Shown: positions 10,973 to 21,404 of the stretch, one piece after another
How the letters are laid out: the number at the start of each line of letters is the position of its first letter
How positions within the stretch are numbered: position 1 is the stretch's first letter
Notes under the pieces: generated by a model
Databases searched by the model: none
What the model was told of the DNA's origin: nothing
The model's input: the letters and a program-made list of their open reading frames with translations, nothing else
NCBI GenBank assembly: GCA_022559845.1
Contig: CM040120.1
Location: 163,352,334-163,416,333, forward strand
DNA from: Amorphophallus konjac
Lineage: Eukaryota > Streptophyta > Magnoliopsida > Alismatales > Araceae
Direction: 5' to 3'
DNA length: 64,000 nucleotides
Translations under genes and position numbers: made by a program

Positions 10973-12398
10973 ACGCCTCCGGTAAGGTCGTCATTTAATT
11001 GAAGACTGTTCAAGCAGGCGCTAATTAAAAGATTGACACCCCTTTTAAAGGCGTTATATCCTGAATTAAAGACCACGTGGACAAGCATCATTTAAAAATA
11101 ACGCCCTAATCTTAGGCGTCATTTCCAAGACCCGTTAGTGTTTGGTTCGAACAGGGATGTTATCTGGGTAAGTTTTGATTAGGGAAAGGATCAATACGTG
11201 GGGTGTCTACGTTTAATAGGATTCTACGAAGGAAATACTAATCCTAATCGAACTTCTAGAACTCGTTAGGATTCTCTTTTCCTATAAATACCAACCCTCC
11301 CATCGAGCCAGCCTGCTGGCTCTTTTGATTCTTCCAAAAAATGACCTGCTGCTGCTCAATACGTGAAAGAACCTAAAGTTCTTCAACTTCTTCCTTTCCT
11401 CTTGCAGATTGCCTGCAATGCGAAGGGGTTGCGGCTATTTAGTTGCTACTCTTCATGTCATCATCTTCATCCTCTGGACATGGACGTGCTGCTGCTGGTT
11501 CATCCTTCCATCAAGTTGCATAGTCTTCATCCTGCTGCTTCTTCTTTGAAGGAGGCTACGATTACATTCGATAAAGAGCTGCTGCCTCTATTTTCACAAA
11601 AACAGAGTATCGTATCAAGGGTTATTCCTTCATCCTCTTCACATTTTTTGTCAACCAAATCACCAATCAAGGTAGGTTTTCTCAAGTGCTTGGCAAAACC
11701 ATGTTAATAATGAGTCCCTGCAAGCATATAGGTTGGTATTTATCAACATGAAGATTTACCGGTATCAGTTTTATGATTTCTGCATTTGCAGTAAATAGCG
11801 ACCCAAGCAAGGGCCCTATTTGATTCAACGACTGTGCAAACAGTCGTCAATTCCTGAGATAATTAATAATTAAACTATGTTCAAAATTTAATAACTATGA
11901 ACCCTTACATGTAAACAAATGCATGATTATACTAGAAAATTTCTACTATTTTTTTTTACCTGTACATGTCTTTAGTTTTCGGATCAGACAGACTCCAAAA
12001 ACCGTGTGTCTGTGATTGTACCTACCTGATGCAAATCGTATGACAAAGAATTAACAACTCTTTTTAGGTCGTTAATTGAATGAACGCCCTACACATGGGT
12101 GCCAATTAGTGATAAATTGGGAAATTCTGAAATGTTTATAATTTCTTGGATATTGGAATTAACGACATGCACCCTACCCTTTAATTTGATATATGACGCC
12201 CCTGACTAGGGCGCTGTTTAATAAATTGAAGCCTTAATGAAAGTTGCCATTTTCATAATGAATGAAATCTAAAAATTTTTATTGAATTTAATATTTATAG
12301 AATCTGGATGTAACAACTGAGTGAACAGTCGTCATTTACTGATCTGACGATCCTGATAAGGGCGCCAATTCATAAAATGAAGACTTAAGCTCAGGCGT
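10973..12398. repeat. Bipartite units of the element C LTR
   Basis: Units at 10973, 11036, 11101, 11798, 12084, 12196, 12347 and 12380 are 19 nt; those at 11828 and 12313 are 20 nt. Examples are ACGCCCTAATCTTAGGCGT (11101) and ACGACTGTGCAAACAGTCGT (11828), the latter with 8-bp perfect arms. Three are upstream of the TATA box at 11283, the rest downstream. The C 3' LTR carries them at 53125-54512; there the unit at 11036 keeps ACG where this copy has ACA. Confidence 0.75.
11283..11290 (+). promoter_or_regulatory. TATA box in C 5' LTR
   Basis: TATAAATA in CCTATAAATACCAACC; also present in the 3' LTR at 53436-53443. Confidence 0.65.
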
Positions 12399-12590
12399 CA
12401 ATTCACTGTTTTTCCTGATTTTCGTGGATTTCGGTAAACCAGTCAGTTGGTTATTTATTAGGCACTATATTCTATTCTGTGAATATAGTCCCATGTTTCA
12501 TGTTGTTTTATCGATTATCCACTATTTCTCGGTGGTAGATGAACCCTCCGCGGGACACTCCATTCCTTCGGATTGGTGATTTTATCATAG

Positions 12591-12647
12591 CCTCCGTAAG
12601 ACTCCGCTAGCCTTGGATTCCCTCAAGGCAGCCGAGCGGGTTGTACC
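12591..12647 (+). promoter_or_regulatory. GATTCCC hairpin module in C LTR
   Basis: CCTCCGTAAG is followed by a stem GCCTTG / CAAGGC around the loop GATTCCCT, then GGTTGTACC. Related modules in element sense are at 54706-54762 (C 3' LTR), 60536-60595 (A/D, minus), 14376-14432 (solo LTR, minus) and 44204-44262 (Tat leader, minus). The stem changes to CCGTG / CACGG in Tat while the loop stays. Confidence 0.65.
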
Positions 12648-12708
12648 ATTAAAACCTATGACATTTCTTGATTGCCATGTCACTCTAAAGAAACATGGTA
12701 TACCGGCC

Positions 12709-12737
12709 CTTATGACATGCTATGTGGATGTCATAAG
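12709..12737 (+). other. Perfect 10-bp stem-loop in C LTR
   Basis: CTTATGACAT (12709-12718) is the exact reverse complement of ATGTCATAAG (12728-12737), with a 9-nt loop. It lies in the transcribed part of the LTR, and the 3' LTR has it too, near 54825-54853. Confidence 0.7.
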
Positions 12738-13015
12738 AATATTCTTGAAATAATGGAATGGGAAACCATGCCATTAGTATTCTTATGAATTATGTGCCAT
12801 AATTGTGGACTTTAATTCTATCTAGCTTATCATGTACAAGAACGAGTGACCATCATTATATGAGCACTTATTCTTATTATCTTGGCACCCAAGTTAGGGA
12901 GCCGATTCCACCTAGTTTTATTGCTAATCGTGATTGTACCGTTATTATCGTCCTTACACATCATGTTCAAATCCTTACGATTCTATTTCACATGGTCTAC
13001 CTTAATGTTCCTACA

Positions 13016-13020
13016 AGCTT
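13016..13020. other. Left target-site duplication of the solo LTR (AGCTT)
   Basis: AGCTT precedes TGTCACGCC at 13021 and follows the terminal TTACA at 47532 (second copy 47533-47537). The uninterrupted sequence is seen in the C 3' LTR (CTACAAGCTTATTCC), which proves the insertion. Confidence 0.95.
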
Positions 13021-15239
13021 TGTCACGCCCCGAGCTTTTATTTCAGCGGAAGACTAACTCGGGGAGCGCGAACAGTCGGCATGGTAAGCCTCTTGCAAGC
13101 AAGAACGATCAGAGCGCAAGATAATCACACAAAATGAATGCAATTGCACAATGTTTACTAAAAATCCAACTTCATTCCATTATCAATCAAATATTCAAAA
13201 TATAATACTTTTCCACCATCTCTCACTCTACTAGACTCAAGAAATAGGAAAATTACATTGACTCCATCTAAACAATATCGACTTCCTAAGTCTTCGCTCA
13301 TCTTTATTCACTCTCGGATCCGCTACTTGAGCCTTCCGAATCCGAACCCGATTCACTATCATTTCCTGAAAAAGATTGGAAATAGGTAATGAGCACACTT
13401 TCCTAGTAGGTATCTTGGCATCAACATGAAGGCACTATTAAAGTAATTAACAATTTAGCTCTAAAGAAGTAAGGCAAAATAATGCGAATGCGAATATCAT
13501 GCGATTAAACCAAAGTAACACAATAATCATGTAAGATAGAGTGAACAATAATGAACAAGAATGAATGTAGCAAGAACATGATGTTTGGCCTTTCATGAAC
13601 AAGAATGTATCGAGAATGCACTTTCACTTTCATAACCATAAAGGTTACGCACGAGAATGTCAATCATGTAGGAATTCACTAGATTTTCACGAGTGCTCAT
13701 GGTTTTCACTTATTTATAAAGAAAGTACTCCCAGCGCAACGCGACGCCAGTAGCATAATACCCCATGGTTTATAAAATAATATGTTTCCGACAATCAGTC
13801 ATGGGGACTAGCATAGAGCCCTTGGACACAATGAGCGCCCGAACTGCATCTTCACGTATAAATCAAGCTACTTCCATGAGTGTAACAATAAAGTATGGCC
13901 AAGAATGTAATAAGTTCAATAACTCATGATAACAATAATCAATGAATGAATGCTTCAATTTAGAGTATGAGAGATCAAGAAAAAGATTTAAACAATGTCA
14001 TGCTCACGGAAATAAATCGATAGCATAACGGTACATTCTTTTCTCTTTCCAATTATTATATTAAGTTTCTTGATCAATATTATAAGTTCTAGACTATCAT
14101 TAGTCCATCTAGAATCTTTGGAATATCAACCCTTGGGTCAAACCTTGGGTTAAGTACTTAAGTAATGTGACGGTTGTTTGCTGGGCCGTTACATCATGTG
14201 ACGCTCCAGTAGAGGGCCGTTACAATGATCAAAGTCCAGAATAATCAAAATAGACTCAGAGAAATGTGACGGTCATGCAATGGGCCATTACGTGATTCTG
14301 ACGGTCCAATGTAAGGACGTTACATTACTAGATCCAGAAAATAACGATAGTGTATTCTAGTTAATGGGCTTCAATGGTACAACCAACTTGGCGTCCTAGT
14401 GGGAATCCCAGGCTCGCGGAGAATTACGGAGGCCTTGAAACAAGATTTCCTAGTCCATTGGAAGGAATATCCAATAGAGAGGTCCTCATGTCCAAGAATA
14501 TGTTCCTATAGTGTAAAAATGTGAACTAATGGTCAACATACCAGAGTATGTGCCATGTACTTATAGAAATGACTCGATTGATAGAGAAAGACTATATATA
14601 GATATATATCGATGTGAAATCATGATAAAAACTCTATCAATACATCATTCAAAATCATGTTTCTAATTACAAAACTATAGAGTTTGGGCTCATGAAATTA
14701 ACATAACTTAAAGTAATAGTGAGATACCGAAACATGCAATACCTATCATGAATGATTAAATAATCTCAAAGTCACGTAATCAGATAAAAACTTAGGTAAC
14801 TAGGCATAATAATAAGTAAATCTGGCAAGTTTCCAATCTGTCTTGGGTTGATAGTACACAGGAACCTAACGGTCTAGCCAAGGCACGTCACAGGGATTAT
14901 GACGGTCTATCGAGTAACCGTTACAGAATGTAACGCTCCTGCATAGATGCGTCAGAGTCAACAAAGAAATCAATAGGCATTCAAGGACTGTGACGGTCCA
15001 TCGTATGGCCGTTACTTGAGTGTGACGGTCCTACTATGGTGTGTTACAGTATCTGCTGACAGAAAATGATATGAAACCTAAGAGATCAACTCACATCATG
15101 TCTAAATCGAATACCATGTCTATTCTAGGCATGATAACGAAGTATAGGCTATCTATATGCATGGGTTCCAATGAATAGACAAGATAACTTCTTTTATTTC
15201 TATTTAAGGCTAAGAGATGTATGAAATGCATGGAACTAT
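13021..15239 (-). repeat. Solo Tekay-like LTR, first part
   Basis: In minus-strand sense the LTR begins TGTAAGAC and ends GGGGCGTGACA, like the young Tekay element and C. Only one LTR copy lies between the AGCTT duplications, so this is a solo LTR (about 3.1 kb), left by LTR-LTR recombination. It is split by the Tat element (TSD ACTAT at 15235-15239 and 46627-46631) and continues at 46632-47532. It has the GATTCCC module at 14376-14432. No coding sequence is visible. Confidence 0.9.
14170..15044. repeat. Eight 20-nt ACG...CGT units in the solo LTR
   Basis: Starts at 14170, 14201, 14269, 14301, 14902, 14933, 14993 and 15025; every unit is exactly 20 nt. Pairs start 31-32 nt apart, with 60-68 nt between neighbouring pairs. 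Example: ACGGTCCATCGTATGGCCGT at 14993. Two more are at 47168 and 47200 in the other half of the LTR. Confidence 0.85.
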
Positions 15240-15655
15240 TGTTGATTTTATTTTGCCTATCTATCTTTTCTTTGGGGTTTTGAATGATGAAATGACAAGC
15301 GAGTAATCAAAGATCCGCTCTTAACCTATGAACATGTGATCATGAACCTAGGCAATCAAAGCTAGCTCTAGCATGGGCATGCTATCTCGCTCAAACTACG
15401 CTAAAGAAAAGGGAAAACACACGCCGGGGCGTGGAGCAAAAGAGTAAATAAAACACACCGCAAAGGGTGGAGCAAGCAAGAAAATAAAAGAGATATGTGA
15501 TGAATGAGAAAGCTAATGCCCAAGACTAAGGAAAGATGTGATCGCCACCAAAGTAAAAACAAGCAAAAGACCTGCAAATACCTTGAAAATAGGTGGATGA
15601 AGCACCCGCCCACGGGAGAGAAAACCAAAGAGAACCTGCAGGTCAGCTAGAAATA

Positions 15656-16770
15656 ACGGCCAGGACCCTGTGCGTTACTTGGAAAGTAACGGTCACCCGA
15701 TAGACCGCCAGGAGAAGATGACGCGCCTGCACCAGACCGTCAGATAACCTGCAGTAGCAAAGTGTAGATTCTTTTAACTCCAACTCTTCCAACCGGTTAG
15801 AAGACTTGGGTCTCGTACTAGTGAACCTGTAAACCTGCCAAAGATGTGGAAGACACGAACAAAACAACCCAAATTAGCCCTTTCAATAATATAGCATCAA
15901 TTCTCAAAGAACTTAAGGACATCAAAAGGAAAGGGGATTACCGGGGAGTTTTTGGTTTTTTAACCCCTCTGGGTGTTTTCAAACGATTAGTAGGATGTTT
16001 GGATGCTTAGAGAACAGTGAGAAAACCTGGAGAAAGAGGAGGGACAATGCTTTGATTGAGGAAAAACCAGGGAAGAACTTAAGCATGCAATGAACTTGAA
16101 AGACTAAAACCAAAGTACTCCCTTGATTATGAGATGGATGAACGTGAGAAGCAGTTCCTCTTGGATGAAGATGGCTCCTGAGTTCGGCAGCACTTCGTCG
16201 TGAATTTCAAAATCCTCCTCCTTGGGCCATGAAGTCAAGGGTTCTATTTATAGACCCTCAAACTCTTAGGTCGAGCAGAGGATAATCCAGCAAGATAAAG
16301 GGATAACTCTTAGCAAATCTTCAAAGATAATATCACCAAGAGTCCATAGAAACAAACAGAAGGTTCTGAGGATCAGATTTGAAAGAGATATCGTCAATCC
16401 AAACCCTCATCTTCGGCCATGGAGTAGCAGAGAAAAGGCCTGAACTGCCAGGACTCTTTGAAGGAAGTAACGGCTGCACGACAGACCGCCACTTGGAAAT
16501 AACGCACCAAGGAACATCCGTCACTATCAACCTTATCCCTAAAAGATAAGATCAATGGGAAGAAGACCCAACAAGTTGGACTCTTCAAGGAAGCAACGGC
16601 CAAGGCATAGGGCGTCAGAATGAAACAACGGCTGCACGACAGACCGTTATTATCAATGTGTAATCAAAAGGATAAGCTTTAAAACGAGGCCTTAAGCCTT
16701 AGGACTCTTCAAAGAGTAACGGTCCAGGACCCATCCGTCAGAATGAAACACCGCGCCTAGGACCGACCGT
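15656..16770. repeat. Nine 20-nt units in Tat 3' LTR
   Basis: Starts at 15656, 15689, 15721, 16470, 16502, 16596, 16628, 16719 and 16751, all exactly 20 nt. Start-to-start within pairs is 32-33 nt; between pairs it is 91-94. Three lie downstream and six upstream of the TATA box in element sense. Arms are often mixed, such as ACGG...GCGT, so a strict hairpin is not required. The copies in the 5' LTR span 45307-46413. Confidence 0.85.
16245..16252 (-). promoter_or_regulatory. TATA box in Tat 3' LTR
   Basis: TATAAATA on the minus strand, context GGGTCTATAAATAGAAC; also at 45888-45895 in the 5' LTR. Confidence 0.65.
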
Positions 16771-16983
16771 TATTATCATTGAGGTTCAAAAAATGAAATG
16801 AAGGGGCTTGCGAAGATTCATCCAATGAAACGCCACCAGGAGCCATATCCGATCAAAGAGTTCAGACCCTAGAAATAGGCTTCAACTATTCAAGAGACTC
16901 AATGAAGAGTGAATAACTCAGAGCATCATATAGAATGAATAAGGAGATGACCCGACTTATTGGGTATAAAATGGGTGTCAACG

Positions 16984-16998
16984 GATGCCCCTCCTTAA
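16984..16998 (-). other. Tat polypurine tract
   Basis: On the minus strand TTAAGGAGGGGCATC directly precedes the LTR start (C)GTTGACACCC. It is shorter and less pure than the chromovirus tracts. Confidence 0.55.
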
Positions 16999-18329
16999 CG
17001 TCCTCTTTGCAGGGGAACGAGCGGAGGTGAAGCGAAAGTGAAATGGAACATGGAGATGAAGCAGAAATGAAGCGGAGTGGATCAAAAAGAGGGCGTTAAG
17101 GTAAACGACACCTGTTCTCAACCAACAAGCGATAGGAATTTTCTGGAAAGCTTCAAAACTGATCACAAGGAAATAGCCAACCAAAGGATGCAAGTCTGGA
17201 GGAGCTAATAACTAAGGAAAGGAAACACGGCTAGCCGCCGGAGGCAACGGAAAGAACAAGAGACTAAACTCCATACAGGAATCTTCAGCCAACCAGATCA
17301 AGTGAGCAGATCGAAGGAAAACCTTCTAATTCAGAGTGGAATGATTCTCCTTATCCGAGATCAAGAACCAAGCTATTCACCATCACCGAGACACTTCGAA
17401 CAGATGAAGCACATGAATGCTCAAAGAATGCGTATGATGCATGCTGGGCAAAAGGAAAAGAAATCTTCAAAACAAATGCAAAGAAAGATAAAAATAGAAA
17501 ATACTCGAGAATAGTATTGCTAGACCAAAGAAATTAGGGTCAGGACACCATCTGCAACCACGGCGTGCAAGATAGAACCATCGTCCCCAAACTTATTCCA
17601 ATCTAACGACCTATCCAACGATTAAACATGTGAACTTAGATCATCATCATTTTTGTTTAAGGGGAACATCAGATCCTGGAACACATGAATGACCAGCCGG
17701 TTCTGGAGATAATATGTCATAGATAACATATAGTAATGCATTAAACATATAGTAATGCATTAAGGGATAAGGAACGAGATACAAATACCTGCCTCACCTT
17801 CCGGCCGGATGGTAAAGCACGATTTTATTCACAAATTCCTTCATAAAAGATAGGTTAGCCAAAAAAATAAATATGATCATGAATCAAGGCATAACCATTT
17901 GTACGTGTGAGAAGCATCAACAATGAACATTTTGACAGAATATGGGATCATTTTGACATCAAATAGACCATTTAATTCATCAAGAAACTTGCAAGTTTGT
18001 AACGGTCTGATGAAAGGGCGTCACATCAAGTAACGGACCATCCCTAGTCCATCATAAACCAGGCGGTTCACATTCTTCACTAAAACAATCCAATCATATG
18101 TAACGGTCACATCCAGACGCGTCAGAAGGATGTAACGGCCAGACGATAGACCTTCGCATTTCCTGAGCATTCAAAAAAAACAACCGAACGGTCATAGCCC
18201 ATTCATTCAACATTCAACGCCCCAAAACCCAAACCGAGAGAAACCACCGGCGACCACCGCCCCCACCACCGTAATGGCCGGCGACGGGGCTCCCAGCCAC
18301 CACCACAGAGGAGGGAGAGAAGGAAATGG
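16999..18329. other. Tat 3' noncoding stretch with four bipartite units
   Basis: No convincing gene on either strand; short frames such as 17302-17514 have no recognisable domain. Units of 20 nt lie at 18002, 18033, 18103 and 18135, in two pairs 31-32 nt apart. A short direct repeat (ACATATAGTAATGCATTA) occurs near 17727-17762. The stretch probably includes the promoter of the plus-strand PMD gene that starts at 18330. Confidence 0.5.
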
Positions 18330-21300
18330 ATGGCCATACGGCGGTTCCACCGCCGTCTCGAACGGGAAGTGATCCCGCCGGTCACGAAAGAGGAAACGGC
18401 GAGGAGAAACCCAAGAGAAGAAGAAGAAGCTCCCACGGTCGTGGAGGACCAAGGGGAAGCCCCATTAGGTGCAGAGGAACCCAAAGAACCAGAGAAGAAG
18501 AGGAAGAGAGGCATGGACCGTGAGGTAGGTCCCCTCGCCCTAATTTCAATTTTTATTTTTTTGTGTTTTTATTGTGAATGCATGTGGGATTAAAAGGGTA
18601 GAAATGGGTCCATGAACCCACTAGGAAAGATTGTAGGCCATTTGGCCATAGTGGGCAACCACGGGAGTGCAAAGGAAAAGAGTCCCAATAGCAGACAATG
18701 TGACGGTCCTGCCAGCGACCGTCACACGTCTGACGCGCCACCATGAGTGCGTCAGAGACAAGTAACGCCCTACCCCAGGGTCGTTACATCTGCCAGGGAT
18801 TCAAAACTTATTTTTAGGTTTTCAATTTTGAATTCATGTTTTATTTTGATTATATGAATGCTTATGCAATGATTTTTATGATGCAATGGACTGACTTGTG
18901 ATCTAAATGAATGTAGGGAAAGCGACGAACAAGGATCTCCTGGCTACAGATCCGGGCCGTGTACCAAGCACTGTCGGACTACCAGAGGGAGTGACTGGCT
19001 GGCATGGGATTCGCCGAGGTGCTCAGCATCAAGGTGATCCGGATGGACACGCCCTGCTGTACGCGCTGCACGAGAGATGGGACCCGATCAGCAGAGCTTT
19101 CATCTTCTCGTGGGGCCACATGATCCCCACGCTGGAAGATATAGCGAGGATTACAGGACTGAGAGTCATGGAGCCGCAGTGACCGGATGGACATACGGTG
19201 ACTATCGGGAGATGGCACAGCAGCTGCTCGGGCTAGATTTGATCAGGCCGGGACAGTCCTCCTCCCAGCTCTCGAGATCAGTACTGCAAGAGAGCCTGGG
19301 ACTGAGAGGAGCGGCGATAGCCGTAGGAGAGCTACCCGAGGAGCATTTGGGCAGAGTGATAGACCAGGTGCACCCTCACGTGGTGGCGGAGGCAGGACCT
19401 GAGGGAGATAGAGTGCTCAGACGCTTCCTGATGCTGCTATTCGGGAAGCTCCTCTTCGCGACTCGGGCAGACGTCATCAGCTGCAGACTACTGCCGATGA
19501 TAGAGAATTTTCACAGAGTTGGGAGATATGCTTGGGGAGCAGCAGTGCTCGCATTCCTGTTCGAGTCCCTCAGCACTACGGACCGGCAGACGATGCTGGG
19601 CGGCTTCTCACCTTTCTTACAGGTAAATGCACTTTAAATGCTTTCTTTTATGCCAAAATGTTTATGATATGCCATGTGACTGACTTGATTTCTAAAAATG
19701 CAGATCTGGAGCTATATGTACCTCCCGGGCATCGGGAGAGGCGCGCTACTCCATCCCGACCGCATACCGATCGCGAGGCGTTCGTCGATGGCGAGGGACA
19801 CAGGGTCGATCATCAGACTGACCCGGACGATCCAGGATGACCTGGACTCCTTCCCACATACGTCGGTGAGTCCATAACTCAAAATGATTTATATATGCTT
19901 CTGAATGCTTTTTAAATGCCTCTAATACTTTTAATGCTTTTATATGCTAATGCTGATGAATAAACTAAATGCTTTCAGGTGAGATGGACCCCATACCGCG
20001 GCGAGGTTTACACGGGACAACCGTGGGTAGAGGCGGCCTTGTCGTACCGGGGACGAGACATATGGCTGCATTGCATCCATATCATCGAGCCTCTGCACTA
20101 TAGGCTAATCCTGCGGACCCGGGGACTACATCAGCCTGAGGTGACCTTTCCACGCCACAGCGATGACCACCCCGGCAAGTCAGCAAGGGGCATCAGTGGC
20201 AATGTGGATTGGTGCGCCCGGAAGGCGAAGTACGTCCATGACTGGAACAGGCGGGGCCGAGCGGTGAAGAAACGAGATGAGAGCGACGAGGCATATCTGA
20301 AGGCCTTTGCTCGACTCTACGGCGACCAGGTGTACCGAGGCACCCGACGACCGGTATGCAAAAGCTTAAACTCTTTCTATATGCAAAAAAATGCAATGTG
20401 ATAGATGTACTGACTCATGCTTTCTACATGCAGTTAGACCCTGAGGGACGGATAGCTGAGCTGGAGGGATTACTCCACTCCACCATCCAGCAGCGGGACG
20501 GGTACCAGACCGCTCTGGAGCTCCTGGTGAGACTTTAAAACCTATACTTAAAATGCTTATGATTATGACAACTGATGTTTATGATGCACATGCTGATTAA
20601 CCATGGTCCCTAACCCTGTCTTCTAAATGCAGCGGGCCGAGAGAGCCCAACGAGCCGGACCGGATGCCCCATCGTCCTCCTCACAGCCTGCGGGAGGCAG
20701 GGCTGAGCAGGAGGCTGATTTTGCTCGGGCGGTTGCCCGGGCCGAGGAGGCGGAGGCCACCCTCGCGGAGCAGGTAAGATGCTAAAAAAGCTCATGCTTA
20801 TGATCTTGCCTAAAAATGCCTTATGATTAACTATATGAAATGCAATCTACAGGCGAGAGAGCTAGCAGCAGCGGTGGCCGAGGCCAGGCAGGCGAGGATA
20901 GAGGCAGAAAGAAGCCGGGCTGAGACTGATCGAGCCCGAGCGGAGACAGAGCTTGCACAGGCAGAGATGGCCCGGCTGAGAGCGGAGACCGCGTGACGCT
21001 TGGATGAGGCAGAGGGGGAGCGACTACGGACGGAGTTAGCTCGGGCTCACGCTGAGGTGGAGAAGCTCCGAATCGGGACGGCGGACTTGGATCGCTACCG
21101 GACCGAGGCACGGGAGACGCGGCGTCAGATCTTCACGCTGAAGATCGAGCTGCGGACGCTAGAGCGGACGGTCCGGATGATGGGCCGGGGACCGGAGCGG
21201 AGTGCTTCCCAGAGTGGGGCACGGAGGAGTGCTGCCCCGAGCGGCTCGGTAGGGGATTTTCTTATCAGCTCCTCCGGCCAACGGAGGAATGAGAGGGCGG

Positions 21301-21404
21301 AGGGGGGACAGCAGGAGGAGAGTGCTTTGATAGCGCCGCCACCCGCGAGGAGACCCGAGGATGGAAAGGATGATGGTGGTCTGGCGGATAAGCCGGCCGA
21401 ATGA
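18330..21404 (+). pseudogene. Plant mobile domain (PMD) gene with seven exons, antisense inside the Tat element
   Basis: My gene model has exons 18330-18524, 18917-19622, 19704-19865, 19979-20353, 20434-20526, 20633-20773 and 20853-21404. All six introns are GT-AG and phase 0. Exon 2 (706 bp, two bases short of a multiple of three) carries the PMD core: RWDPISRAFIFSWGHMIPTL, EDIARITGL, then TGWTYGDYREMA and LLFGKLLFATRADVISCRLL. Exons 3-4 continue the domain (IWSYMYLPGIGRG, VRWTPYRGEVYTG). Exons 5-7 encode an Ala/Glu/Arg-rich coiled coil and a low-complexity tail. Breaks: TGA at 18992, one-base losses near 19045 and 19168, TGA at 20994. PMD proteins are known in host silencing factors and in transposons. 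The start Met is uncertain. Confidence 0.8.
18703..18784. repeat. Three 20-nt bipartite units inside PMD intron 1
   Basis: Starts at 18703, 18733 and 18765, each exactly 20 nt, spaced 30 and 32 nt. The arms are ACGG/CCGT, ACGC/GCGT and ACGC/TCGT. They lie within the first intron (18525-18916) of the antisense PMD gene, outside any LTR. Confidence 0.8.

Larger units (their letters stand above)
10853..13020 (+). repeat. Element C 5' LTR, first part
   Basis: It matches the C 3' LTR (53006 to about 55132) with a few percent divergence. The LTR start TGTAGCAACCC is mutated here to TCTAGCAACCC. The TATA box TATAAATA is at 11283-11290. The LTR is interrupted at 13020 by a solo LTR with TSD AGCTT and resumes at 47533. 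It contains 19-20 nt bipartite units, a perfect 10-bp stem at 12709-12737 and the GATTCCC hairpin module at 12591-12647. Confidence 0.9.
15240..16983 (-). repeat. Tat 3' LTR
   Basis: The termini are TGTTGA and TCAAC(G); the other LTR ends in a perfect inverted TGTTGA/TCAACA, so the last base here is mutated. The TATA box (plus-strand TATTTATA) is at 16245-16252. Nine bipartite units lie at 15656-15740 and 16470-16770. An 8-bp length difference from the 5' LTR is concentrated near 15970-15990. Confidence 0.93.

Noticed and set aside
11363..11707. 114-residue frame after the C LTR TATA box (also 53494-53730)
   Set aside because: It lies in LTR leader sequence, the second copy has an early stop, and no domain is visible.
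14170..15044. Bipartite units as simple rho-type terminators or miRNA hairpins
   Set aside because: Arms are 4-8 bp, often mismatched and not followed by U-runs, and too short for plant miRNA precursors; the fixed spacing needs another explanation.
18203..18514. Minus-strand frame opposite PMD exon 1
   Set aside because: GC-rich mirror of the plus-strand exon with no recognisable feature.
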